Of a stretch of DNA of 7,665 nucleotides, positions 1 through 6,751 are shown piece by piece. The notes under the pieces are model-generated. The model ran no database searches, was not told the origin of the DNA, and was given only the letters and a program-made list of their open reading frames with translations. The first letter of the stretch is position 1; each line of letters begins with the position of its first letter. The DNA is taken from the NCBI GenBank assembly GCA_002398365.1, contig DGYK01000061.1:15225-22889 (forward strand). The letters run 5' to 3'. This stretch comes from Flammeovirgaceae bacterium UBA5008. GTDB taxonomy: Bacteria > Bacteroidota > Bacteroidia > Cytophagales > Cyclobacteriaceae. A program made the translations under genes and the position numbers.

Positions 1-253
1 GCAATTTGCTCTGAATATCTTTTAGTGAAGCCAGTTCGGATAAATAAGCAGCTGAATTAGTAGCCGTTGGTGCTGGCACGGAAATCTGATTGTTGGAAGT
101 TAAAACAACCGGCAACCAAGTGCCTGCATTCGCATCCACATTGGTTGGCACATAGGGGTACAGTGCTTCATTTCCGGTAATGTCTTTGCAGCTAAATGGT
201 AATACGATCAGAATCAGTGCAACGGCAAATAAGCGTTTAGTAAATATCTTCAT
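1..253 (-). CDS. Lipoprotein, N-terminal part; probable PAP2 / vanadium-haloperoxidase-like protein (partial, runs off the left edge)
   Basis: Only the first 84 codons are present; the gene continues beyond base 1. The ATG at 253-251 opens MKIFTKRLF, a hydrophobic stretch (about residues 8-18) and LPFSC, so Cys22 is a likely lipidated residue of an exported lipoprotein, followed by KD. The mature part contains ALYPYVPTNVDANAGTW and an S/T/P/A-rich stretch, then SLKDIQSKL. From memory, this N-terminal pattern (YPYVP, D-N/A-GTW, 'AYxxELxxLK') is typical of Bacteroidota proteins annotated as PAP2-family or vanadium-dependent haloperoxidase-like. The catalytic His/Arg/Lys region is outside the window, so the enzyme class is an inference. 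The start lies only 6 nt after the stop of the upstream beta-barrel gene, so the two are almost certainly co-transcribed. Lipoprotein status is well supported; the family call is moderate. Confidence 0.6.
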   Translation of the reverse strand, partial: MKIFTKRLFAVALILIVLPFSCKDITGNEALYPYVPTNVDANAGTWLPVVLTSNNQISVPAPTATNSAAYLSELASLKDIQSKL

Positions 254-259
254 AATCAA

Positions 260-1183
260 TTATTGATTTTCTTTTTTAGCAAAATGGAAAGTATAAAGTA
301 TGCCACCCATCACACTGAATGACTGACCAACATTGAGGCCATCCATAGTATAAGATATCTGAGCGCGCAAGGCAAAGTTTTTAGGCTTCGACAAATAGTA
401 CATTCCTAAAACACCCACCTTCAAAAAATTCATTCGGTTCGAAACAAAGGGCATATCCTGCTTGCGGATGTCGCCACCACCCAATGTGTTTTGTTGGGTA
501 AGATTAATTTCTGTTTGCAAGGCATTTTTGTGATAGCCTATGCTGTAGGTAGATGTGAATTGATTCGGCATCCACACCTGATTCGTAAAGTAAATAGCGC
601 CATCCGTATAATACGATGGCCTGTCCAACGACACATTGCCACGCCAAACATACGAGCCCGATGCGCTGGCGTACCATCCCTGATTCATTCGATAGGCTGT
701 TGTTACTCTACCGGCAACAGTGGTGCTTTGCAAGCCAATTGAGAGGGGTAAAAAGTCGGGCGAATAATTAGTGAGAGGCGTAGAGAATGAGCCAACTCCA
801 AATGCTGAAAATTTTCCGGAAGCTAATTCCTTCTCTGCAAATTGATATTTAATAGCCAGTGTTAAATCCTGAATGCCGTCTAATCCAACCAATGTTCCGC
901 CACTGGCTTTTGTGGTGACGTACGGTGCCATCGCAATCAGATTGATTTTATCTGTCAATCCATAATTACCCACCCACATCAGTTGGGTGGTGGTGAGTGT
1001 GCCAATATTTTGGTTATCTCTTTTCAGCGATCCTTCCCAATAATTTTTCCATTGGTCGTAGGTGTACATAAAGCCGGTACAGAAATCCTTCTTCGGCATC
1101 ATCAGGTGGTCGGTGATTGTCTGCGCGCTGGCTGAACAGAGCGAAACAAACGAAATACTCACGGCAAGTAAATATCTTGTCAT
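260..1183 (-). CDS. Outer-membrane beta-barrel protein (MetA-pathway/'transporter'-like), 307 aa
   Basis: The protein starts MTRYLLAVSISFVSLCSASAQ, a clear Sec signal peptide with a probable cleavage after ASA at about residues 18-20. The mature protein is rich in aromatic residues, with repeated alternating polar/hydrophobic stretches separated by G/N/D/T-rich turns, as in a monomeric outer-membrane barrel; the last strand is GGILYTFHFAK. The early motif DHLMMPKKDFCTGFMYTYDQW and the YWEGSLKRDNQNIGTL segment recall Bacteroidota barrel proteins placed in the phenol-degradation MetA-like 'transporter' family, often found beside PAP2/haloperoxidase-like lipoproteins; that is from memory. No substrate can be assigned. 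I chose the ATG at 1183 because it places the signal peptide at the N-terminus. An in-frame ATG at 1228 would add 15 residues (MHILQMVCCFNHFLS) that do not resemble a signal peptide and sit next to a promoter-like sequence. It ends 6 nt before the downstream lipoprotein start. Confidence 0.75.
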   Translation of the reverse strand: MTRYLLAVSISFVSLCSASAQTITDHLMMPKKDFCTGFMYTYDQWKNYWEGSLKRDNQNIGTLTTTQLMWVGNYGLTDKINLIAMAPYVTTKASGGTLVGLDGIQDLTLAIKYQFAEKELASGKFSAFGVGSFSTPLTNYSPDFLPLSIGLQSTTVAGRVTTAYRMNQGWYASASGSYVWRGNVSLDRPSYYTDGAIYFTNQVWMPNQFTSTYSIGYHKNALQTEINLTQQNTLGGGDIRKQDMPFVSNRMNFLKVGVLGMYYLSKPKNFALRAQISYTMDGLNVGQSFSVMGGILYTFHFAKKENQ

Positions 1184-1235
1184 AGATAGAAAATGGTTAA
1201 AACAGCATACCATTTGTAGGATATGCATCGTGAAA

Positions 1236-1244
1236 CAAAAATTA
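1236..1244 (-). promoter_or_regulatory. Weak candidate -7 element for the beta-barrel/lipoprotein pair
   Basis: Read on the minus strand the bases are TAATTTTTG, which is the Bacteroidota -7 consensus TAnnTTTG with one extra base. It would place the transcription start roughly 50 nt before the ATG at 1183. I cannot see a convincing TTTG -33 element at the expected 19-21 nt distance, so this is only a candidate. The position between the terminator-like hairpin and the gene start is what makes it plausible. Confidence 0.25.
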
Positions 1245-1290
1245 CCTCGTAGCCAAACAGCTACTACAGTTGATTAAAAATGATTACTGG

Positions 1291-1317
1291 ATTTGAAAAC
1301 GCGTCTGAAACAAACGC
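1291..1317 (-). terminator. Probable intrinsic terminator after the small membrane-protein gene
   Basis: On the minus strand the sequence GCGTTTG TTT CAGACGC can form a 7-bp stem (one G-U pair) with a 3-nt loop, followed by GTTTTC. It begins 14 nt downstream of the stop codon of the 1332-1871 gene and precedes the beta-barrel gene, so it would separate the two transcription units. The stem is short and the U run is only four bases, hence moderate confidence. Confidence 0.45.
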
Positions 1318-1331
1318 TAAGAAAAAATCAA

Positions 1332-1871
1332 TTAAGCCTCGGGGGGCTGCACAATGTGCTGATTGAATTGAAAGCTGTAAAGCTCACTAGATGAAATAAC
1401 CTGACGGGTGGAGAAATTCCAACCATTTGTTAATGACTCTACCGAAGTAGTGCATGAGATAAAATCTTTGGTAAACTGGGTAATTGTTTTAGTTCCCTGT
1501 TTTGCATTGATCGGTTTGTCGGTGTAGGTTTTTACATAATCAGCCAAAGCCTGATTGATAGTTTGTGTTTGCTGGTCTTTTACACACACTATATATAATG
1601 TATCACTTTGCAGTTTCTGCTTTACCAGTCGATATACCTGACCTTCGTGTTCAAATTCGCCATCTACACGTTCAAAATCTCTCGAGTCACTTGCGTAAGG
1701 AATAGATAGAGGAACTTTGATCGTTACCTCCTGCTGATTATAATTTTCAGCATCAAATTGCTGGCGCATCGCCACCTCCGAAGAGAATCGCAAACCCACA
1801 AAAACACCATAATATCCCACCACATTGAGCAAGAATATCACGAGTAAAATAAGGGTAATGGTTCTTTTCAC
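1332..1871 (-). CDS. Hypothetical single-pass membrane protein, 179 aa from the preferred GTG start
   Basis: I cannot name a function. From the GTG at 1871 the protein begins with a basic KR followed by a hydrophobic segment (TITLILLVIFLLNVVGYYG, about residues 4-22), then GVFVGLRFSSEVAMRQQFDAENYNQ and a soluble part with alternating beta-like stretches. This looks like a signal anchor with a periplasmic domain. Two cysteines lie in IVCVKD and ISCTTS. It resembles small conserved Cytophagales proteins I have seen described only as hypothetical. The reading frame is open further upstream to a TTG at 1937 (201 aa, overlapping the permease gene by 8 nt), but those 22 extra residues would precede the membrane segment and a strong promoter match lies inside them, so the GTG is preferred. 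There is no Shine-Dalgarno sequence before the GTG; the mRNA may be nearly leaderless. Confidence 0.7.
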   Translation of the reverse strand: MKRTITLILLVIFLLNVVGYYGVFVGLRFSSEVAMRQQFDAENYNQQEVTIKVPLSIPYASDSRDFERVDGEFEHEGQVYRLVKQKLQSDTLYIVCVKDQQTQTINQALADYVKTYTDKPINAKQGTKTITQFTKDFISCTTSVESLTNGWNFSTRQVISSSELYSFQFNQHIVQPPEA

Positions 1872-1876
1872 AGTTT

Positions 1877-1907
1877 CAAATGTAGAACTTTCAGCCAGAA
1901 AACCAAA
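1877..1907 (-). promoter_or_regulatory. Bacteroidota-type promoter for the 1332-1871 gene
   Basis: On the minus strand, TTTG at 1907-1904 is followed after exactly 19 nt by TACATTTG at 1884-1877, a full match to the Bacteroidota sigma-A pattern TTTG-N19-TAnnTTTG. The GTG start codon begins 5 nt after the -7 element, so transcription would start at or very near the start codon. The promoter lies in the 58 nt between the permease stop (1930) and the GTG, giving the small gene expression independent of read-through from the permease. The match is seen directly; promoter function is inferred. Confidence 0.55.
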
Positions 1908-1929
1908 AAAGATTGAACACAACTTCGAT

Positions 1930-3291
1930 TTAATCAAACCGAATGGCCTTCACGGGACTGATTTTCACCATCCAGTGGGTTGGCAATAAAAGTACCAGCG
2001 ATACAATTCCAAAGATGATCAGGTTCAGCATAATCACCGTCCACACCGACCATTCAATCGGCACATAGCTTACATAATAATCGTGCGGATTCAGTTTCAT
2101 GATTTTGAACTGATCCTGCACCCAACACAAACCAAGGCCAATTATATTTCCCCACACCAGTCCGCGAGCAATCAAACTCATGCCGCTGTACATAAATACC
2201 GATCGCACCGTTTGGTTGGTGGCGCCCAACGCTTTCAGTACACCCACCATCGGCACGCGCTCCATCACCAAAATCAAAATCACCGAAATCATATTCACCG
2301 ATATCACAATCAAAATGATGACCAATAAAATTTTCACCTGCCTTTTCACCAAATCGAGCCATTCAAACACTTGGATAAAACGGTCACGCACCGACTCCAC
2401 ATTCAAATCATAATCCATCGAGTTCGCTATTTGCACGCGTGCATTTTCCAGCGCAGCCCGGTCATAGTCAAACGAAAAAAGTGACGTAGGCACCGGCTCT
2501 TCATAAAAAACCGTGTCACTCTCTTCGGGTGTCGCTGGCTGTTTCAAAAAACCTTTCTTCCACAAATCAAATGCACCAAATTGATTCATGTCCAATGTTA
2601 CTTCCAGCCCTCCGGCCTCATTCGCATTCCAGCCATTGAGTTGCTGCACCATGCGCAAATCGCCAATCAACACTTTTCCGTCAAAGTAGTCTGAGAGATT
2701 GGTTTCATACAATCCCACAATTTTCAGTTTGCGAAAGCGAGGCGGATTTTGAAAAAAATGTAAAATAATATCATCACCTACTTTCGCATCAATCTTATTA
2801 GCAATCACACGGCTCATCACCACCTCCCGAGAATACGTGGAATCGCTAAAACGAATAAACCGTCCTTCCACCATGTTCTCTTTAAAATAATCGGGTGACT
2901 CTGCGAAGTTCGAAGCCCCTCTGCCCACACCTTTAAAAATTATTCCCAGCACCTCTCCTTCCGTTTTAATCAAACCAGCTTTGTGACTGTACTCTTGCAC
3001 ATGCTTTACAAATGGAAACCGGGCCGGATGCTCATACAACCCAATGTGAAAATTAAACGGCTGCTCTTCCACCGCATTATTCATCGTGAACTTAGTAATC
3101 ACCAAATGATTGCTGAATGCATAAATCTTATTCTTGACGGCAGTCTGAAAACCTTGCATGATCAAAAATGAAACAATGGCGGCAGCCAAGCCAATCGCAA
3201 TGGTGGTCACCGCGATAGTATGAATAATCGATGCAAATCCACCCGAGGTACCTTGCCTAAGTCTTTTCGAAATGAAGTACGAAAGGTTCAA
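1930..3291 (-). CDS. FtsX-like ABC transporter permease (LolC/LolE-type), 453 aa
   Basis: An inner-membrane permease of the MacB/FtsX/LolCE superfamily, whose members work with a LolD-type ATPase to move lipoproteins or other envelope substrates. The architecture is clear: a short cytoplasmic N-terminus (MNLSYFISKRL), TM1 at about 22-46, a long periplasmic domain at about 47-318, TM2 at about 320-343, TM3 at about 366-391 and TM4 at about 414-440. The cytoplasmic segment ERVPMVGVLKALGATNQTV (344-362) is the classic FtsX coupling motif, and the C-terminus KISPVKAIRFD matches the family. The start must be the TTG at 3291: an in-frame TAA lies two codons upstream, and the 'NLSYFI' N-terminus fits homologues. 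No ATPase or partner permease is in the window, so the exported substrate is unknown. At 453 aa it is somewhat longer than the roughly 400 aa usual for LolC/E. The upstream gene is divergent, 37 nt away. Confidence 0.88.
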   Translation of the reverse strand: MNLSYFISKRLRQGTSGGFASIIHTIAVTTIAIGLAAAIVSFLIMQGFQTAVKNKIYAFSNHLVITKFTMNNAVEEQPFNFHIGLYEHPARFPFVKHVQEYSHKAGLIKTEGEVLGIIFKGVGRGASNFAESPDYFKENMVEGRFIRFSDSTYSREVVMSRVIANKIDAKVGDDIILHFFQNPPRFRKLKIVGLYETNLSDYFDGKVLIGDLRMVQQLNGWNANEAGGLEVTLDMNQFGAFDLWKKGFLKQPATPEESDTVFYEEPVPTSLFSFDYDRAALENARVQIANSMDYDLNVESVRDRFIQVFEWLDLVKRQVKILLVIILIVISVNMISVILILVMERVPMVGVLKALGATNQTVRSVFMYSGMSLIARGLVWGNIIGLGLCWVQDQFKIMKLNPHDYYVSYVPIEWSVWTVIMLNLIIFGIVSLVLLLPTHWMVKISPVKAIRFD

Positions 3292-3299
3292 AGATTAAC

Positions 3300-3307
3300 T
3301 AAATTTG
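3300..3307 (+). promoter_or_regulatory. Candidate -7 element for the NamZ-GH5-nth run
   Basis: TAAATTTG is an exact match to the Bacteroidota -7 consensus TAnnTTTG, 21 nt before the ATG at 3329. I see no good TTTG at the -33 distance, so the promoter may be weak or use an atypical upstream element. The in-frame TTG at 3305 lies inside this element and would be at or upstream of the transcription start, which argues for the ATG at 3329 as the translation start. The element lies between the two divergent starts, so both genes are controlled from a very small space. Confidence 0.4.
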
Positions 3308-3328
3308 ATTTCCAGCAAATTAGATAAA

Positions 3329-4645
3329 ATGATTGACACCACACACACTCAAAACTTTGGCGGCCTGCCCTCGCGAGGCGCAGTAGGGCACCGGGCTTTT
3401 CGCTACAAGCCACGCCAACAAGCAACAGTCAATTTAAACAGTTCAAGCAAGCGTGTCTTTTCGCTGCAATCCCTGGCCGATGCTACTAACATCAGGCATT
3501 GCGTCACGGCATGTCTACTCATTCTATTCAGCTTCACCTCATCGCAAGCGCAAAAAATACAAATGGGTGCTGACCAACTCGATGTGCTGCTGCCGAAATT
3601 GGGCCAACAGCGTGTAGCGTTGCTCGTCAATCACACCGCCACCATCGGCAAAACACATCTCGTAGATTCGCTGCAAAAAAGAGGCGTTGTCCTTCAAAAA
3701 ATATTTTCTCCCGAGCATGGCTTCCGGGGCGATGCCGATGCAGGTGAAACGGTAAAAGATGGCACCGATTCAAAAACCGGCTTGCCCGTAGTATCGCTCT
3801 ATGGTTCCAACAAAAAACCAACAGCCGCCCAACTAGCCGATGTCGATATTGTCATCTTCGATATACAAGATGTAGGCGTTCGCTTTTACACGTACATCAG
3901 CTCCTTGCATTATCTCATGGAAGCCTGTGCCGAGCAAAACAAAAAAGTAATCGTACTCGATCGGCCCAATCCGCATGGCAACATGGTCGATGGACCCATC
4001 CTCGATCCTACCCTCAAATCATTTGTAGGCATGCATCGCATTCCCATCGCACATGGGCTCACCATTGCCGAATATGCACAAATGATCAATGGCGAAGGGT
4101 GGCTCGAAGGAAAAAAGAAATGCCCGCTCGAGGTGGTGCCCATGAAAAATTACAACCACGCCCTGTTCTATTCCATTCCTATTAAGCCATCACCTAATCT
4201 TCCCAATGATCAGGCCATTGCCTTGTATCCATCCACTTGTTTGTTTGAAGGCACTGCATTAAGTGTTGGGCGCGGCACCCAACATCCTTTCGAATGGATC
4301 GGACACCCGGATTTAAAAAATCAGCCATTTCAATTTACACCCATCACCATTGTGGGCATGGCCAAAAATCCACCTCACGAAAACAAAGTATGTTACGGCA
4401 TTGATCTGAGCAAAGAAAAAACAACCAACGAAATTTCACTCAAGCATCTCATTCGTTTCTACCAACAATTCCCCGACAAGGAAAAGTTTTTCATCTCCTA
4501 CTTTGATAAACTGGCCGGTACCAAAGCGCTCAAAGAACAAATCAAAAAAGGCCTGAGCGAAAAACAAATTCGCGCCTCGTGGAAAAAAGACTTGACGGAA
4601 TTCAAAAAGAAAAGAAGCAAGTACCTTTTGTATCCGGAAAAATAA
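3329..4645 (+). CDS. namZ: DUF1343 family exo-beta-N-acetylmuramidase (NamZ-like, GH171), 438 aa
   Basis: Family members (B. subtilis NamZ/YbbC, Tannerella forsythia NamZ) remove terminal MurNAc from peptidoglycan fragments during wall turnover or recycling. Signature segments are present along the length: a start-of-domain IQMGADQLDVLLP at about 78-90, RVALLVNHTATIGKTHLVD, the highly conserved SPEHGFRGDADAG at about 127-139 (its Glu probably in the active site), VSLYGSNKKPTAAQL, FDIQDVGVRFYTYIS, VLDRPNPHG, HGLTIAEYAQMINGEGW, KPSPNLPND and FEGTALSVGRGT. The domain is full length. Export is indicated by CVTACLLILFSFTSSQAQ (about 58-75). Unusually, the signal peptide is preceded by about 57 residues encoded largely by a repeat-like sequence; between 3329 and 3563 there is no in-frame ATG, GTG or TTG that would start just before it. 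The ATG at 3329 is therefore the best canonical start, but the true start could be non-canonical (CTG codons exist) or the gene recently altered. GH5 follows after 22 nt. Confidence 0.9.
   Translation: MIDTTHTQNFGGLPSRGAVGHRAFRYKPRQQATVNLNSSSKRVFSLQSLADATNIRHCVTACLLILFSFTSSQAQKIQMGADQLDVLLPKLGQQRVALLVNHTATIGKTHLVDSLQKRGVVLQKIFSPEHGFRGDADAGETVKDGTDSKTGLPVVSLYGSNKKPTAAQLADVDIVIFDIQDVGVRFYTYISSLHYLMEACAEQNKKVIVLDRPNPHGNMVDGPILDPTLKSFVGMHRIPIAHGLTIAEYAQMINGEGWLEGKKKCPLEVVPMKNYNHALFYSIPIKPSPNLPNDQAIALYPSTCLFEGTALSVGRGTQHPFEWIGHPDLKNQPFQFTPITIVGMAKNPPHENKVCYGIDLSKEKTTNEISLKHLIRFYQQFPDKEKFFISYFDKLAGTKALKEQIKKGLSEKQIRASWKKDLTEFKKKRSKYLLYPEK
3362..3480 (+). repeat. Interspersed-repeat-like segment inside the 5' end of the NamZ gene
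   Basis: The segment is GC-rich at its left end, unlike its surroundings. It has a perfect 10-bp palindrome CCTCGCGAGG (3369-3378), nested in an inverted repeat TGCCCT (3366-3371) / AGGGCA (3385-3390), and two near-identical copies, CTTTTCGCTACAA (3396-3408) and CTTTTCGCTGCAA (3457-3469). From memory, 'cgggcttttcgctacaa...' and 'gtcttttcgctgcaatccct' are phrases of short dispersed repeats found in many Bacteroidota genomes. It stays open in the NamZ frame and encodes the odd stretch GLPSRGAVGHRAFRYK...SLQSLADATN ahead of the signal peptide. Boundaries are approximate; copy number cannot be known from this window. Confidence 0.55.
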
Positions 4646-4667
4646 TTTCTCACCGAATTAACTTTTT

Positions 4668-6737
4668 ATGAAACGATTCTTACGCATCCTTCAAATTGTG
4701 GGAGCGATCAGTCTGGTGCTTGTGGCTTTTGGCTACTGGTATTTATTTACTGACAATCCATTTCCTTCGGTAGATACGCAAGGGTTAGTATTCACCTCAA
4801 GTAAAAACATTCAACCTGGAGATGCACTGTTGCACACAACTGACAGTACTCGAAAAAATATAATTGCACAAGACGGTTGGTTTCGCGATCCGCTGGGTCG
4901 TGTGATGATTCTTCACGGCATCAACGTAAGCGGAAGCAGTAAAACACCTTTCACCCCTTCCATTCCCAGCTATCAAAAGGAAAATTTTTATGAAAGCGTC
5001 TACACCGTTTCGTTTGTAGGTCGACCGTTTCCATTAGCCGAAGCCGATCAGCACTTTGCGCGTCTCCATCAGTGGGGCTATCGGTTTGTGCGTCTGCTCA
5101 TCACGTGGGAAGCCATTGAACACGCAGGCCCCGGCAAGTACGATGAAGAGTATCTCAACTACATTCAAGCAATTGTAAAAAAAGCAGCCGACCATCACAT
5201 CAACGTATTCATCGATCCGCATCAGGATGTGTGGAGTCGATTCAGCGGTGGCGATGGCGCTCCATACTGGACGTTGGAAAAAGCAGGCTTCGATCCACTC
5301 AAGTTTACAGAAACCGGTGCAGCCGTTATTCACAATGTAGAAGGCGATCCCTTTCCAAAAATGATTTGGCCCACCAATTACGATAAGTTAGCCGCGGCTA
5401 CCATGTTCACCTTGTTCTTTGGCGGAAATGATTTTGCACCAACAGCAATAATGGATAGCGTATCGGCACAGGACTATTTACAATCGCATTACATCAACGC
5501 CATTTTACAGGTAGCACTTAAACTAAAAGGAATGCCCAATGTGATTGGCTTTGATACATTCAACGAGCCATCCACAGGTTACATCGGCATCAATAGTTTA
5601 GATTCACTCGGTCTTCTCAAAAATGGATTGATGCCTACCTACTTTCAGGGAATGGTAGCAGGTGGAGGCAACACAGTGGAAGTAGGTCGCTACGAATTTA
5701 AATTGAGCGGCCCCACCGAAGTAGAGAAAGTTTCATTGAACCCTAATCGTCTATCCGTATGGAAAAAATCTTCACCCGACATTTGGCAACTGGCCGGAGT
5801 GTGGGGCTATGACAGAGAAAAGAAACCGGTTCTACTCCAACCCGATTATTTTAAAATTAGAAATGACAAGCGTGTCAATTTTACTGAAAACTATTTCAAA
5901 CCTTTTGCAGTAAAATTTGCGGAAGCTATTCACTCGGTCGACAGCTCGTGGCTGATTTTCGCTGAAGCAGCTTTGCATACTGAATTGCCTGTCTTCGATC
6001 CGCAAGTGAGCAAACACATGGTCAATGCCGAACATTGGTATGATGGAGCCACCCTGTTATTAAAAGAATACTCTACTTGGTTTGGTGTAGACGCGCAAAA
6101 AGCAAAACCTGCTTTTGGCAAGTCGAACATCCGTGAAACATTTCATAATAACATGGCTTCGATCAAAGAAGAAACACAACACACACTCGGCAACCAACCC
6201 ACATTGATTGGAGAATTTGGCATCCCTATGGACTTGCATGAAAAAGAAGCGTACAGCATCGGCAAGTATCAAGATCAGGAAGACTGTCTCGACCGATCAT
6301 TCCGCGCCATGGAATCGAACCAACTCAGCTACACACTTTGGAATTATACCACCGACAATACCCATACGCATGGCGATGGCTGGAATGGCGAAGATCTTTC
6401 GATCTACAGCACAACCTCTCAAAAAACCAAAACAGCAAATTACAAAGGCGCTCGGGCAGTCGCTGCCGCCATTCGGCCTTATCCTTACAAAATCGCAGGC
6501 GAACCTATCAATTATTTCTTCGATAAAGACGAAGGCACTTTCTATTTGGAATTTACTTCATCCGGAGACCCAAAAGTTCCAACAGAAATCTTCTTGCCAT
6601 CATTTCATTTCGAAAAAGGATTTAATGTGCAACACACCCCCGGGCAATTAAAATTCGATAACAAAAACAGTTTGCTGCTGTTCTACCCTGCAGCAGCCGG
6701 AGAGCAGCGGTTGCTGATCAAACGTATAGCAGACTAA
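4668..6737 (+). CDS. Membrane-anchored GH5 glycosidase, endoglycoceramidase / steryl-glucosidase-like (GH5_12-like), 689 aa
   Basis: A retaining (beta/alpha)8 glycoside hydrolase. The N-terminus MKRFLRIL plus a hydrophobic segment (about 9-26) is a signal anchor or signal peptide, placing the enzyme outside the cytoplasm. The catalytic domain begins near GWFRDPLGRVMILHGINVSG (70-89). FVRLLITWEAIE (140-151) and IDPHQDVWSRFSGGDGAPYW (182-201) are hallmark segments of the endoglycoceramidase branch. The acid/base is probably Glu300 in FDTFNEPSTGYIG and the nucleophile Glu516 in LIGEFGIP. WPTNYDKLAAATMFTLFFGG (234-253) and the long insert with LNPNRLSVW...WQLAGVWG...PVLLQPDYF (357-395) resemble, from memory, fungal EGCrP/Egh1 enzymes that hydrolyse glucosylceramide or steryl glucosides. 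A beta-sandwich-like C-terminal part (about 610-689) fits the C-terminal domain of this group. The substrate is inferred, not shown. The gene is 22 nt after the NamZ gene and 14 nt before nth. Confidence 0.85.
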   Translation: MKRFLRILQIVGAISLVLVAFGYWYLFTDNPFPSVDTQGLVFTSSKNIQPGDALLHTTDSTRKNIIAQDGWFRDPLGRVMILHGINVSGSSKTPFTPSIPSYQKENFYESVYTVSFVGRPFPLAEADQHFARLHQWGYRFVRLLITWEAIEHAGPGKYDEEYLNYIQAIVKKAADHHINVFIDPHQDVWSRFSGGDGAPYWTLEKAGFDPLKFTETGAAVIHNVEGDPFPKMIWPTNYDKLAAATMFTLFFGGNDFAPTAIMDSVSAQDYLQSHYINAILQVALKLKGMPNVIGFDTFNEPSTGYIGINSLDSLGLLKNGLMPTYFQGMVAGGGNTVEVGRYEFKLSGPTEVEKVSLNPNRLSVWKKSSPDIWQLAGVWGYDREKKPVLLQPDYFKIRNDKRVNFTENYFKPFAVKFAEAIHSVDSSWLIFAEAALHTELPVFDPQVSKHMVNAEHWYDGATLLLKEYSTWFGVDAQKAKPAFGKSNIRETFHNNMASIKEETQHTLGNQPTLIGEFGIPMDLHEKEAYSIGKYQDQEDCLDRSFRAMESNQLSYTLWNYTTDNTHTHGDGWNGEDLSIYSTTSQKTKTANYKGARAVAAAIRPYPYKIAGEPINYFFDKDEGTFYLEFTSSGDPKVPTEIFLPSFHFEKGFNVQHTPGQLKFDNKNSLLLFYPAAAGEQRLLIKRIAD

Positions 6738-6751
6738 AACTTTGCATCGCA

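Noticed and set aside
1184..1228. In-frame upstream ATG adding 15 residues (MHILQMVCCFNHFLS) to the beta-barrel protein
   Set aside because: The extension would bury a clear Sec signal peptide that starts at the ATG at 1183, and the upstream ATG sits right beside the promoter-like TAATTTTTG.
1250..1265. Small inverted repeat GTAGC-CAAACA-GCTAC upstream of the beta-barrel gene
   Set aside because: A 5-bp stem with a 6-nt loop is expected by chance, and there is no adjacent U run or known operator pattern.
2054..2413. Open frames on both strands inside the permease gene
   Set aside because: They overlap a fully convincing FtsX-type coding sequence, have low-complexity or unnatural composition, and show no recognisable domain.
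3305..3328. TTG at 3305 as the NamZ start
   Set aside because: The TTG is part of the exact -7 element TAAATTTG and so would lie at or upstream of the transcription start; the ATG at 3329 is in the same frame just downstream.
5832..6651. Open frames of 62-147 codons overlapping the GH5 gene, including a plus-strand one at 6208-6651
   Set aside because: The GH5 frame carries conserved motifs throughout this region, including the nucleophile Glu516; the overlapping frames look like shadows of it.
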